Assembly (NCBI GenBank): GCA_947449125.1
Contig: CANFQR010000041.1
Span: 1-8,665 of the forward strand
Source of the DNA: Bacteroidota bacterium
GTDB lineage: Bacteria; Bacteroidota; Bacteroidia; B-17B0; Aurantibacillaceae
Direction of reading: 5' to 3'
Length of the DNA: 8,665 bases
Shown: positions 1 through 5,697 of the stretch, in pieces
How positions within the stretch are numbered: the stretch's first letter is position 1
How the letters are laid out: every line of letters begins with the position of its first letter
The notes under the pieces: generated by a model
Seen by the model: only the letters and a program-made list of their open reading frames with translations
The model's database searches: none
What the model was told of the DNA's origin: nothing
Program-made: the position numbers and the translations under genes

Positions 1-1
1 T

Positions 2-241
2 GGTAAATCTATTCATGACACGGGTAAGTTTACAAATCTTCAATCTGAATTAAAATTACTTAAGCAATCTGCAGAAGCTTTGGAAAAAGCAATTCTTGAA
101 CATCAAGTTGACGCTTGGGGTTCAAATGTAAGCACAGCCGAGTTTGGTACTGTAACAAAAGCCGAAGCTCTATCACGCATTATAAGCCACACAGCTTACC
201 ACGCTGGACAAATTGGCCTTATCTTAAAATATGCTAACTAA
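2..241 (+). CDS. DinB-like family protein, 3' end only (79 codons)
   Basis: The reading frame is open from the left edge of the window and ends at TAA 239-241; the start lies outside. The C-terminal part reads HTAYHAGQIGLILKYAN, and the H-x-x-x-H-x-G-Q pattern (His codons at 188-190 and 200-202) is typical of the last helix of DinB/DfsB-like four-helix proteins, where these histidines belong to a metal-binding His triad. In this superfamily members act as metal-dependent thiol transferases or hydrolases of unknown substrate; many Bacteroidota paralogues are uncharacterised. The third His would lie upstream, outside the window. The last codons overlap the left arm of an inverted repeat (TGCTAAC at 232-238), as expected for a gene cassette whose recombination site begins at the stop codon. 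Family assignment is fairly sure; the substrate cannot be told. Confidence 0.7.
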   Translation, partial: GKSIHDTGKFTNLQSELKLLKQSAEALEKAILEHQVDAWGSNVSTAEFGTVTKAEALSRIISHTAYHAGQIGLILKYAN

Positions 242-363
242 CAAAAACTAATCCCATCAAATACCTACCTGCGGATAGGTAAGCAACGACTTAACCTCAC
301 TGCCCCCTACTCTTTTGAAACAGCGGTCTTGGCAGAGTTGGCAGAAACGGTTGATCGTTAGCA
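232..363 (+). other. attC-like inverted repeat 1 (candidate cassette recombination site)
   Basis: TGCTAAC at 232-238 is the exact reverse complement of GTTAGCA at 357-363, giving a 7-bp outer stem 132 bp across. These match the position and sense of the R'' and R' boxes of an integron attC site (AAC ... GTT). The interior contains further pairings: ATCAA 256-260 with TTGAT 351-355, a hairpin at 262-281, and CTGCC 300-304 with GGCAG at 331-335 or 340-344. The length lies within the usual attC range (about 57-141 bp). R' is GTTAGCA rather than strict GTTRRRY. The site directly follows the DinB-like stop codon. The L boxes are not clean, so the call is moderate. Confidence 0.45.
262..281. repeat. 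Small palindrome TACCTA-N8-TAGGTA
   Basis: TACCTA (262-267) and TAGGTA (276-281) are perfect inverted repeats around an 8-nt loop. A similar short palindrome, CCTA-N4-TAGG, occurs at 3101-3112. It may form the loop end of the larger attC-like structure, or be a dispersed short repeat that inserted in it. Confidence 0.4.
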
Positions 364-419
364 AGATTAGCCAAGTTGCTACGCGAAATTTATTTGCGCT
401 CACTAATAAACTTGAGTAT

Positions 420-494
420 CTTTAACTAAACATTTGTGGTTGTTACAGTTTATTCTTCGGAAACCCACCACCACAAAGCCTGAAAACGTTAGCA
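420..494 (+). other. attC-like inverted repeat 2
   Basis: An 8-bp perfect stem is formed by TTTGTGGT 433-440 and ACCACAAA 470-477. Outside it lie TTTAAC (421-426) on the left and GTTAGCA (488-494), preceded by AAAAC, on the right, so TAAC/GTTA pairs as weak outer arms. The order R''-L''-loop-L'-R' and the 75-bp size fit an attC site. The right end AAAACGTTAGC (483-493) is identical over 11 nt to the right end of the site at 1182-1242. It lies 35 nt before the ATG at 530. The 364-419 stretch between this site and the previous one has no gene; it holds only a weak hairpin around CGC...GCG at 382-398. Confidence 0.45.
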
Positions 495-529
495 GTCAGC
501 TCACAACCGAAATCATTAAAAAAAGCAAA

Positions 530-1162
530 ATGAATATAACTATAATAGGAGCCTCGGCTGGAATAGGACTAGAAACAGTAAAAAGAGGATTAATTAGAAA
601 TCATTCGATAACGACCCTTTCTCGAACTGAAATTGAAATAGAAGAGAAAAAATCGTTAAATATGATACTTGGTGATGCAACTAATAAAGCTGACCTTTTA
701 AAAGCAATCCAAAATGCAGATGCTATTATTGTAACATTGGGAACTGGTAAGAATATGAAAGCTACTACACTTTTTTCAGATTTTGCAAAATTAATTGTGG
801 AAATACATAGGGAGAACAAAATAAATGTTCCGTTTATTTTTGTTACAGGATTTGGAGCCGGAGAAAGTAAAAATTATGTTACTTGGCTTGTAAGGATGTT
901 TTTAAAATACTTTTTAAAAGATGTTTATGTTGACAAAACTAAAATGGAAGAAATTATAACTAAGTCAGATCTGAATTGGACGGTTGTGAGACCAGGAAGG
1001 CTATTAGACAAGGAATTGACAGAGAAATACCGTATTGAAAACAAATTATTCAAAGGGATTAATATAGGCGGAATAAATAGAGCAGATGTAGCAGACTTTT
1101 TAATAAAACAAGCTGAAAAACAAACTGAATTAAAAAAGTACATAGCGATATCTGAAAAATAG
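530..1162 (+). CDS. NAD(P)-binding Rossmann-fold protein (atypical SDR, NAD(P)H-binding family)
   Basis: A 210-residue protein starting MNITIIGASAGIG. The glycine-rich dinucleotide loop is at residues 7-13 (G-A-S-A-G-I-G) directly after the first beta strand, which fixes ATG 530 as the start. An in-frame TTG at 434 would add 32 residues that run through an inverted repeat and look non-coding. A region near the middle reads FIFVTGFGAGES, and the stretch DLNWTVVRPGRL near residue 160 is typical of the NAD(P)H-binding family that includes flavin/biliverdin reductase B-like proteins. The classical SDR Tyr-x-x-x-Lys pair is not evident. The role is probably a cytosolic NAD(P)H-dependent reductase or a nucleotide-sensing protein; the substrate is unknown. 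It is flanked on both sides by attC-like repeats and preceded by an A-rich leader, with no promoter seen. Confidence 0.85.
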   Translation: MNITIIGASAGIGLETVKRGLIRNHSITTLSRTEIEIEEKKSLNMILGDATNKADLLKAIQNADAIIVTLGTGKNMKATTLFSDFAKLIVEIHRENKINVPFIFVTGFGAGESKNYVTWLVRMFLKYFLKDVYVDKTKMEEIITKSDLNWTVVRPGRLLDKELTEKYRIENKLFKGINIGGINRADVADFLIKQAEKQTELKKYIAISEK

Positions 1163-1181
1163 AATAAAATAAAAACCAAAC

Positions 1182-1242
1182 CACTAACAGCGCACAATCG
1201 CATCCCAAAAAAAGTTATGCGCCAAGCGCCAAAACGTTAGCG
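1182..1242 (+). other. attC-like inverted repeat 3 (best example)
   Basis: Three nested stems are visible in 61 bp: CTAAC 1184-1188 with GTTAG 1236-1240, GCGC 1190-1193 with GCGC 1226-1229, and CGCAT 1199-1203 with ATGCG 1217-1221, separated by unequal internal loops and closed by an A-rich loop. This is the layout of a short attC site, with R''/R' arms, L''/L' arms, a spacer and a terminal structure. It begins 19 nt after the stop codon at 1162 and ends 34 nt before ATG 1277. As RNA it would also be a hairpin without a U-tract, so a role as a weak terminator cannot be excluded. Confidence 0.6.
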
Positions 1243-1276
1243 TTCATGTAACAGACGAAAAAACTAATAATACTAA

Positions 1277-2182
1277 ATGAGAAAAATAATAGTTGTAGCA
1301 GGTGCGACTGGGAATCTAGGCGGTAAAATTGTAACGGCATTATTAGCCAAAGATTTAGAAGTCCGAGCAATTGTCCGCATAGAAACAGACATTAAAAAAG
1401 TAAAAGACTTAGAACAAAAAGGTGTTAAAGTCTTTAAGGTAGACACAAGCAATAAGTCCGAAATTTCAAAATATTGTATAGGAGCACATTGTCTCGTATC
1501 AGCTCTTGCGGGTTTGAAAGAAACAGTAATTGACACTCAAAAAATATTTTTAGATGCTGCGGTTGAAGCAAATGTTCAAAGGTTTATACCAAGCGACTAT
1601 TCAAGTGATTTTACAAACTTGAAAGAAGGACAAAATCGAAATTTAGATTTCAGGAGAAAATTTCACGAGTATATTGACAAAACACCTATCAAAGCAACAA
1701 CTATTTTCAATGGTCCTTTTATGGATTTATTAACGACAGATATGCCGTTAATACTTTTCAAACAAAAACGGATTTTATGTTGGGGTAATGCAAATCAAAT
1801 TTTAGAATTTACAACTACTGACAATGTAGCAGAATTTACAGCTGCTGCTGCGATAGACGATAATACACCAAGATACTTAAGAATAGCTGGTGATAAACTT
1901 TCGTGCAACGACTTTGTAAAACTACTTACTGAACTCACAAGAAAACAATATAAAATATTCAGACCAGGGAGCATTGGTCTTCTAAATTTTCTTATAAAGA
2001 TGACAAGATTTTTTTCGCCTTCAGAAAACGAACTTTACCCTGCTTGGCAAGGAATGCAATATATGAGAGACATAATGGAAGGACGGATTATTTTTCAAAA
2101 ATATGATAACGACAGATATTCATACATCAAGTGGACTTCTGTTAAAGAATTTTTGGTTAACGAAAAAGTAGATATTAAATAA
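1277..2182 (+). CDS. NmrA-like / isoflavone-reductase-like NAD(P)-binding protein
   Basis: A 301-residue protein. It starts with beta strand MRKIIVVAG and the loop GATGNLG (residues 9-15), the G-x-x-G-x-x-G fingerprint of extended/atypical SDRs. The conserved stretch RFIPSDYSSDF near residues 103-113 is characteristic of the NmrA/phenylcoumaran benzylic ether reductase branch (R-F-x-P-S-x-(F/Y)). The length of about 300 residues is usual for this family. The C-terminal part forms the variable substrate domain. Family members reduce small aromatic compounds or act as redox sensors binding NAD(P); the substrate here is unknown. ATG 1277 sits just before the first strand, so the start is secure. 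The gene follows another Rossmann protein but is separated from it by an attC-like repeat, so co-function is not implied. Confidence 0.88.
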   Translation: MRKIIVVAGATGNLGGKIVTALLAKDLEVRAIVRIETDIKKVKDLEQKGVKVFKVDTSNKSEISKYCIGAHCLVSALAGLKETVIDTQKIFLDAAVEANVQRFIPSDYSSDFTNLKEGQNRNLDFRRKFHEYIDKTPIKATTIFNGPFMDLLTTDMPLILFKQKRILCWGNANQILEFTTTDNVAEFTAAAAIDDNTPRYLRIAGDKLSCNDFVKLLTELTRKQYKIFRPGSIGLLNFLIKMTRFFSPSENELYPAWQGMQYMRDIMEGRIIFQKYDNDRYSYIKWTSVKEFLVNEKVDIK

Positions 2183-2208
2183 ATTGACAACTAGAAAAAA
2201 CAATCTAA

Positions 2209-2340
2209 CCGCTAACATGGGTCTGACAAAAGTGGCGTTTATGTGCTAAGCAGATAAATTTGTGTTTAGTCAAAGATTAGTTATCTGCATCAACATTTAT
2301 GCTGCAAATCGCCAAATTTGGTAAACCCGAAACCTTAACC
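2209..2340 (+). other. attC-like inverted repeat 4, right arm degenerate
   Basis: CCGCTAAC (2209-2216) starts 27 nt after the stop at 2182. It is followed by nested stems: GGGT 2219-2222 with ACCC 2325-2328, TGGCG 2233-2237 with CGCCA 2310-2314, and the 8-bp GCAGATAA 2250-2257 with TTATCTGC 2281-2288. By position, the right arm should be GTTAGC preceded by (A)AAAC; instead the sequence is GAAAC-CTTAACC (2329-2340), which lacks the G-T-T needed at a crossover point. The internal stems make this a clear long palindrome; the outer arms look eroded. An alternative right arm, AAAACGTTC, lies further on at 2392-2400. Confidence 0.45.
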
Positions 2341-2391
2341 CTTAAATAGAAAGACAAAATTCCAACAGACAACTACAATATTCCAGTTATA

Positions 2392-2403
2392 AAAACGTTC
2401 TAT
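2392..2403 (+). other. AAAACGTT box upstream of 2419 gene (possible displaced R' box)
   Basis: AAAACGTT at 2392-2399 is the fourth intergenic copy of this octamer (others at 483, 1231 and 3683), each lying 3' to a CTAAC-type arm or, at 483, a TAAC arm, and 5' to a start codon. Here it is followed by CTATT rather than AGC. It could be the true end of the preceding attC-like site (which would then be about 195 bp) or a chance match. Confidence 0.25.
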
Positions 2404-2418
2404 TAAAAATAAAAAAAC

Positions 2419-3072
2419 ATGGGAAAATTATTAACCATCGTGGTATTTATGTTCATCGTTAAAATCTCTTACGGACAAGACAGCATTAGACGTTTTGAAT
2501 TCGGTTCAACACTTGGCACTGTTAATTCATTTAACACTAACTACAACACTGCTCCCGACAGACCTTCTGTTGAATTTATTAATGGAGTGTTTTTTCGTTA
2601 TACAAAAAAAAGAGTTGGTCTTCGGGTGCATGCAAGTTACTCAGAGAACTCGAATACATTTGCATCACCAGTTGGTATGGTCGACGGTGCAAGTGGTGAC
2701 AATAATAACAAAGACTTAAGAATTGGTGTCGGTGCACAATTTTCAATTATAAAACATACAGAATGGTTTTATACATTTCTAGACCTTTCATATCGAAACG
2801 TGTTTTCAACGGGGCATTATTACGGAGGATTTTTGGGTGCTAACGATCGAATTTCAATTACAGCAAATGGGCTCGACTGTTTCTTAGGTTTTGGTTTTAA
2901 AATCAAAACAATTAAGAATGTTTATTTATCGCCCGAAGTTGGTTATTTTATTTCAAATAAATTTGTAAACAAAACAACCACAGATATGTTTTTGGGGCAA
3001 TCTACAAAACACCATTACAATGAAACGGATATTCACCCAGCTCTTAAATTACAGTTGACGGTTAAATTTTAG
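2419..3072 (+). CDS. Small outer-membrane beta-barrel protein (porin/PorT-like family)
   Basis: A 217-residue protein with a Sec signal peptide of about 19 residues (MGKLLTIVVFMFIVKISYG, cleavage before QDS). The mature part is rich in alternating hydrophobic and polar strands with Tyr, Phe and Gly, separated by loops rich in Asn and Asp (for example around residues 80-100). It ends LKLQLTVKF with a C-terminal Phe, the usual barrel terminus recognised by the BAM machinery. The size fits an eight-stranded barrel as in the Bacteroidota outer-membrane beta-barrel families (PF13568-like). Location is predicted as outer membrane; whether it is a channel, adhesin or structural protein cannot be told. 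ATG 2419 follows an A-rich tract with no Shine-Dalgarno. There is no attC-like repeat between this gene and the next. Confidence 0.7.
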   Translation: MGKLLTIVVFMFIVKISYGQDSIRRFEFGSTLGTVNSFNTNYNTAPDRPSVEFINGVFFRYTKKRVGLRVHASYSENSNTFASPVGMVDGASGDNNNKDLRIGVGAQFSIIKHTEWFYTFLDLSYRNVFSTGHYYGGFLGANDRISITANGLDCFLGFGFKIKTIKNVYLSPEVGYFISNKFVNKTTTDMFLGQSTKHHYNETDIHPALKLQLTVKF

Positions 3073-3100
3073 TTTGTACACAGACCCCTACAAGTATTTG

Positions 3101-3112
3101 CCTATCGCTAGG
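3101..3112. repeat. Small palindrome CCTA-N4-TAGG
   Basis: CCTA (3101-3104) and TAGG (3109-3112) flank the loop TCGC. It resembles the palindrome at 262-281 and also recalls the TAGGTAGG tract at 3692-3699. The stem is too short to be a terminator by itself. Confidence 0.3.
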
Positions 3113-3138
3113 TATCAACATAGTGCCTGAAAAATAAT

Positions 3139-3146
3139 TAAGTTTG
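3139..3146 (+). promoter_or_regulatory. Candidate Bacteroidota -7 box TAAGTTTG for the 3184 gene
   Basis: TAAGTTTG is an exact match to the Bacteroidota sigma-ABfr -7 consensus TAnnTTTG and lies 37 nt upstream of ATG 3184. No convincing TTTG -33 box is found 17-23 nt upstream, so this is a half-supported promoter. It would give the VOC gene its own transcript. Confidence 0.35.
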
Positions 3147-3183
3147 ATATTAAAAAAATAATTAAAGTTTAAAAATAAAAATT

Positions 3184-3627
3184 ATGGCAAGTATCAATCC
3201 TCACATCAATTTCAATGGAAATGCTGAAGAAGCATTCAACTTTTACAAATCAATATTTGGTGGAGAGTTTACAAGTATTATGCGCTTTAAAGATTTGAAA
3301 AGCTATGATTTTACTGTATCAGAGCATGAAGCAAATAAAATAATGCACATTGCTTTACCTATTGGTAAAAGTATTTTAATGGCTAATGATGTACCTGAAA
3401 TACTTGGTCGAACAAATGAAAATGAAAATAGAAGTAAAATAGTAGTTAATGCAGAAAGCAAAGAAGAAGCTGACAACATATTCATTGGACTATCGGTAGG
3501 TGGACAAATTGAAATGCCTATTTCTGAAAGTCCCTGGGGTTCGTATTTTGGCATGTTTCGCGATAAATATGGAATAGAATGGATGATAGATTTTTCCAAA
3601 AAAAAAATAAATACCAATCGTAACTGA
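3184..3627 (+). CDS. VOC superfamily protein, PhnB-like (glyoxalase/DUF 3-demethylubiquinone methyltransferase-like fold)
   Basis: A 147-residue protein, the usual length for a single PhnB-like unit. It starts MASINPHINFNGNAEEAFNFY, with the typical PhnB opening: first strand with H7, then N-G-N-A-E-E-A-F-x-F-Y and the F-G-G-E motif at residues 25-28. H55 lies in IMHIALPIG and the closing motif WGSYFGMFRDKYGIEWM (118-134) carries E132. These positions correspond to the region of metal ligands in VOC enzymes. VOC proteins use paired beta-alpha-beta-beta-beta units to form a metal site; substrates of PhnB-like members are mostly unknown and no phosphonate genes are nearby. A candidate promoter precedes it and an attC-like element follows the stop. 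The family call is secure, the function is not. Confidence 0.88.
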   Translation: MASINPHINFNGNAEEAFNFYKSIFGGEFTSIMRFKDLKSYDFTVSEHEANKIMHIALPIGKSILMANDVPEILGRTNENENRSKIVVNAESKEEADNIFIGLSVGGQIEMPISESPWGSYFGMFRDKYGIEWMIDFSKKKINTNRN

Positions 3628-3642
3628 ATAAAAACAATGAAC

Positions 3643-3694
3643 GGCTAACATGGGCTAAAAGCCTTCCCAAATAAGAATTCGTAAAACGTTATAG
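3643..3694 (+). other. attC-like inverted repeat 5, short form
   Basis: GGCTAACATGGG (3643-3654) follows the VOC stop by 16 nt and shares the 10-mer CTAACATGGG with the site at 2209. The right end is AAAAC-GTTATAG (3683-3694), pairing TAAC with GTTA. Inside there is only a small hairpin, GGCT 3653-3656 with AGCC 3660-3663. The 52-bp length is just below the usual attC range, so it may be a shrunken or decayed site. It ends 75 nt before ATG 3770. Confidence 0.4.
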
Positions 3695-3769
3695 GTAGGT
3701 TATGGGGCATCGTAAATTAAAAGGCCATTTTTTATAATAACAATATTTTTCCTCTTGACATCCTTTCAC

Positions 3770-4426
3770 ATGATATTTAAAAATTTATTTGGCCTTTTAT
3801 TCATATTCGGACTTTATTCTTGTATAGAGAGCCCGCCTGAAGAGGTTAGGTACAACAAATATTTTGGTAGTTATTCTAAAAAATATTATAAAATTTCTAT
3901 TGAAAATGGGCCAAGACAAGGTTTTCAATATTATGATTCCAAAGGGACAGAGTATAATTATAGATATATTACAACAACCATAACTAATGACAGTTTAGTT
4001 TCTATTCGCTTACAAATTTCTTTCTCAAAAGAATATAATTATTTACGCTCTAATAATATTTTGAAATCAAAAGTATTTCTACTACCAAGAAAATTAACTC
4101 CAGAGCAACAACATTTTGAAAATACTATGTCGAAAGAGTTAAAACAATTTTTAGACAGAGAGGTTAATATCCCAGTTTCATTAGATAAAATAATAAATCC
4201 AAATGAAAGACTTGTTGTAACTTTTGGTGTACTTACTGAGATAAAATACGGCGAATTTATGTTTATGGAATTAATCTCAAGCAACAAGCCATTTCATTTA
4301 AATAGAAATGATAGCCTTGAAAATCTTGTTTATTCACCAGAGAACTCACAAACCTTTTATCTTGCGCTAGATCTTGTTAATAGTTTCCTGATACCATGCG
4401 GACAAATTTCATTTATTACTAATTAA
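3770..4426 (+). CDS. Lipoprotein of unrecognised family
   Basis: A 218-residue protein with a lipoprotein signal peptide: MIFKNLFGLLFIFGLYSC, with lipobox L-Y-S-C and the lipidated Cys at residue 18. An in-frame TTG at 3755 would add five residues; ATG 3770 gives the standard signal-peptide length and is preferred. The mature region begins IESPPEEVRY and contains a helical stretch rich in Glu, Gln and Lys around residues 112-130 (PEQQHFENTMSKELKQFLDRE), followed by alternating hydrophobic strands. I do not recognise the family. After lipidation it would sit in the inner or outer membrane facing the periplasm. The upstream neighbour is an attC-like element; downstream lies a 194-bp gap without a clear terminator. 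Coding is well supported by the signal peptide and uninterrupted length, function not at all. Confidence 0.75.
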   Translation: MIFKNLFGLLFIFGLYSCIESPPEEVRYNKYFGSYSKKYYKISIENGPRQGFQYYDSKGTEYNYRYITTTITNDSLVSIRLQISFSKEYNYLRSNNILKSKVFLLPRKLTPEQQHFENTMSKELKQFLDREVNIPVSLDKIINPNERLVVTFGVLTEIKYGEFMFMELISSNKPFHLNRNDSLENLVYSPENSQTFYLALDLVNSFLIPCGQISFITN

Positions 4427-4547
4427 AAAACACACAAACTATCTAAGGTCTAAGTGTCATTTTTCGGGTTAAGGTTCAAATGTGTAAATTAGTTTTAGCA
4501 AAAAAACAGCGAAAGCCTTCAAAGCCTTACCTAAAATAGCTGTAGAC

Positions 4548-4566
4548 AATGTTTACGGTTAACATT
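4548..4566. repeat. Inverted repeat AATGTT-N7-AACATT in the 4427-4620 gap
   Basis: AATGTT 4548-4553 and AACATT 4561-4566 form a 6-bp stem with a 7-nt loop, directly upstream of the candidate promoter for the propeller gene. It could be an operator or merely an A+T-rich chance repeat. The rest of the gap shows no convincing attC-like site and no U-tailed terminator. Confidence 0.25.
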
Positions 4567-4571
4567 TTGAC

Positions 4572-4601
4572 TTTGAACGAACGGACAATTATTTAACTTT
4601 T
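4572..4601 (+). promoter_or_regulatory. Candidate Bacteroidota promoter for the 4621 propeller gene
   Basis: TTTG at 4572-4575 matches the -33 element and TAACTTTT at 4594-4601 matches seven of eight positions of TAnnTTTG, with 18 nt between them, within the range reported for Bacteroidota promoters. Transcription would begin about 10 nt before ATG 4621, giving a very short leader. This is the best two-box promoter I see in the window. Confidence 0.4.
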
Positions 4602-4620
4602 AAATTATACTCTATAACTA

Positions 4621-5697
4621 ATGACCAAATATTACGTCCATAAACCAATTTATTCTCTCTTGTTAGTTTTGGCATTTTTGACTTCCTGCAACGGACAAGT
4701 TAAACCCAAAATGCAACTAGCAAATAATAAAACATTTGGCGGCAAAGCCAGGATAACACAACCAAAGGGAACTAATGGAGATGCCTGTATAGGTTGTAGT
4801 ATAGAAGACATGGATGGAAACTTATGGTTTGGTAGTAATGGCGAAGGAATTTATAAATACGATGGGAAATTATTTACTCATTTTGGATTAGAGCAAGGAT
4901 TAAACAGTGATATCATTTATTCCATACTTCAAGATAAAACAGGCACTATTTGGATTGGAACCAAAAAAGGACTAAATCGTTTTGACGGAACTAAATTTAT
5001 AAACATACCGCTAGTTTTGAGTAATAATTTTCCCTCCTTTTTAAGTAAGAGTAATAATAACATCTCGCCAAGCGAAAATGCAGTATGGAGTATGATGCAG
5101 GATAAAAACGGAACTATTTGGTTCGGAGCAGATGATGGTGTTTATTGTTACAATGAAAAAGAGTTTACTCGTTTTTTAGATAATCAAACTGTTATCAATA
5201 AAGACAAATTAACCCTAAAAGGAATATTTTCAATTTTAGAAGCAAAAAATGGAGCCATCTGGTTTGCAGAATGCGCAGATGAAGGCGTTTCCAGTTTTGA
5301 TGGTAAACTACTATCTACAATTATTCCTTACAAAGAAATTAGACGAACAGACCGCATATTAGAAGATAAACAAAATAACCTATGGTTTGCAACTGCTTTT
5401 AAAGGAATTGGTAAATATGACGGGAAAACCTACACTCAAAATATTTTTAAAGATCTTAACCTGAATGGTTCATATAATATTTTAGAAGATGCAATGGGAA
5501 ATATATGGTTTGACACCAGAAAGGGATTAGGAGTTTATGATGGTAAAAAACTCAACATTTTACTCGAAAAAGAAGGAACTGTGGTAAAAGATTTTATCCC
5601 CATTCTTTTGGATAAGGCTGGAAATTTGTGGTTTAGTAGCAAAGGGATGATGTTGTATAAATATGACGGGAAAAAATTTACAAATTATTCGGAATAG
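4621..5697 (+). CDS. Lipoprotein with a single seven-bladed two-component-regulator-type propeller
   Basis: A 358-residue protein. The signal peptide ends in lipobox L-T-S-C with the lipidated Cys at residue 23. The rest is seven copies of the Reg_prop repeat (pattern I-x-x-D-x-x-G-x-x-W-(F/I)-G ... G-(I/L)-x-x-(Y/F)-D-G), at about 61-82, 103-123, 159-179, 206-228, 247-268, 288-307 and 329-350, enough to close one seven-bladed beta-propeller. In Bacteroidota hybrid two-component systems such repeats form the periplasmic sensor, usually as two propellers followed by a Y_Y_Y domain and a histidine kinase. Here the protein ends directly after the seventh blade (KFTNYSE) with no membrane span or kinase. 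It is therefore a free-standing lipid-anchored propeller, likely a periplasmic or surface binding protein. Ligand unknown. Confidence 0.85.
   Translation: MTKYYVHKPIYSLLLVLAFLTSCNGQVKPKMQLANNKTFGGKARITQPKGTNGDACIGCSIEDMDGNLWFGSNGEGIYKYDGKLFTHFGLEQGLNSDIIYSILQDKTGTIWIGTKKGLNRFDGTKFINIPLVLSNNFPSFLSKSNNNISPSENAVWSMMQDKNGTIWFGADDGVYCYNEKEFTRFLDNQTVINKDKLTLKGIFSILEAKNGAIWFAECADEGVSSFDGKLLSTIIPYKEIRRTDRILEDKQNNLWFATAFKGIGKYDGKTYTQNIFKDLNLNGSYNILEDAMGNIWFDTRKGLGVYDGKKLNILLEKEGTVVKDFIPILLDKAGNLWFSSKGMMLYKYDGKKFTNYSE

Noticed and set aside
434..529. TTG-initiated N-terminal extension of the 530 gene
   Set aside because: The added 32 residues run through an inverted repeat (433-477) and show no family similarity; the Rossmann strand and glycine loop start directly at ATG 530.
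601..819. Antisense reading frame within the 530 gene, and similar minus-strand frames at 925-1203, 1273-1536, 3303-3617, 4039-4287, 6912-7109, 7487-7762 and 7849-8157
   Set aside because: They overlap well-supported + strand genes, have no leaders or recognisable motifs, and have a composition expected from the complement of A+T-rich coding DNA.
2495..2719. Second + strand frame inside the beta-barrel gene
   Set aside because: It is fully contained in the 2419-3072 gene, which has a signal peptide and barrel C-terminus; the alternative frame is Leu/Thr-rich low-complexity sequence.
3755..3769. TTG start five codons upstream of the 3770 gene
   Set aside because: ATG 3770 gives a standard lipoprotein signal peptide of 17 residues and needs no extension.
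4427..4620. attC-like site between the 3770 and 4621 genes
   Set aside because: No CTAAC/GTTAG arms or nested stems were found; only a 6-bp inverted repeat and a candidate promoter are present.
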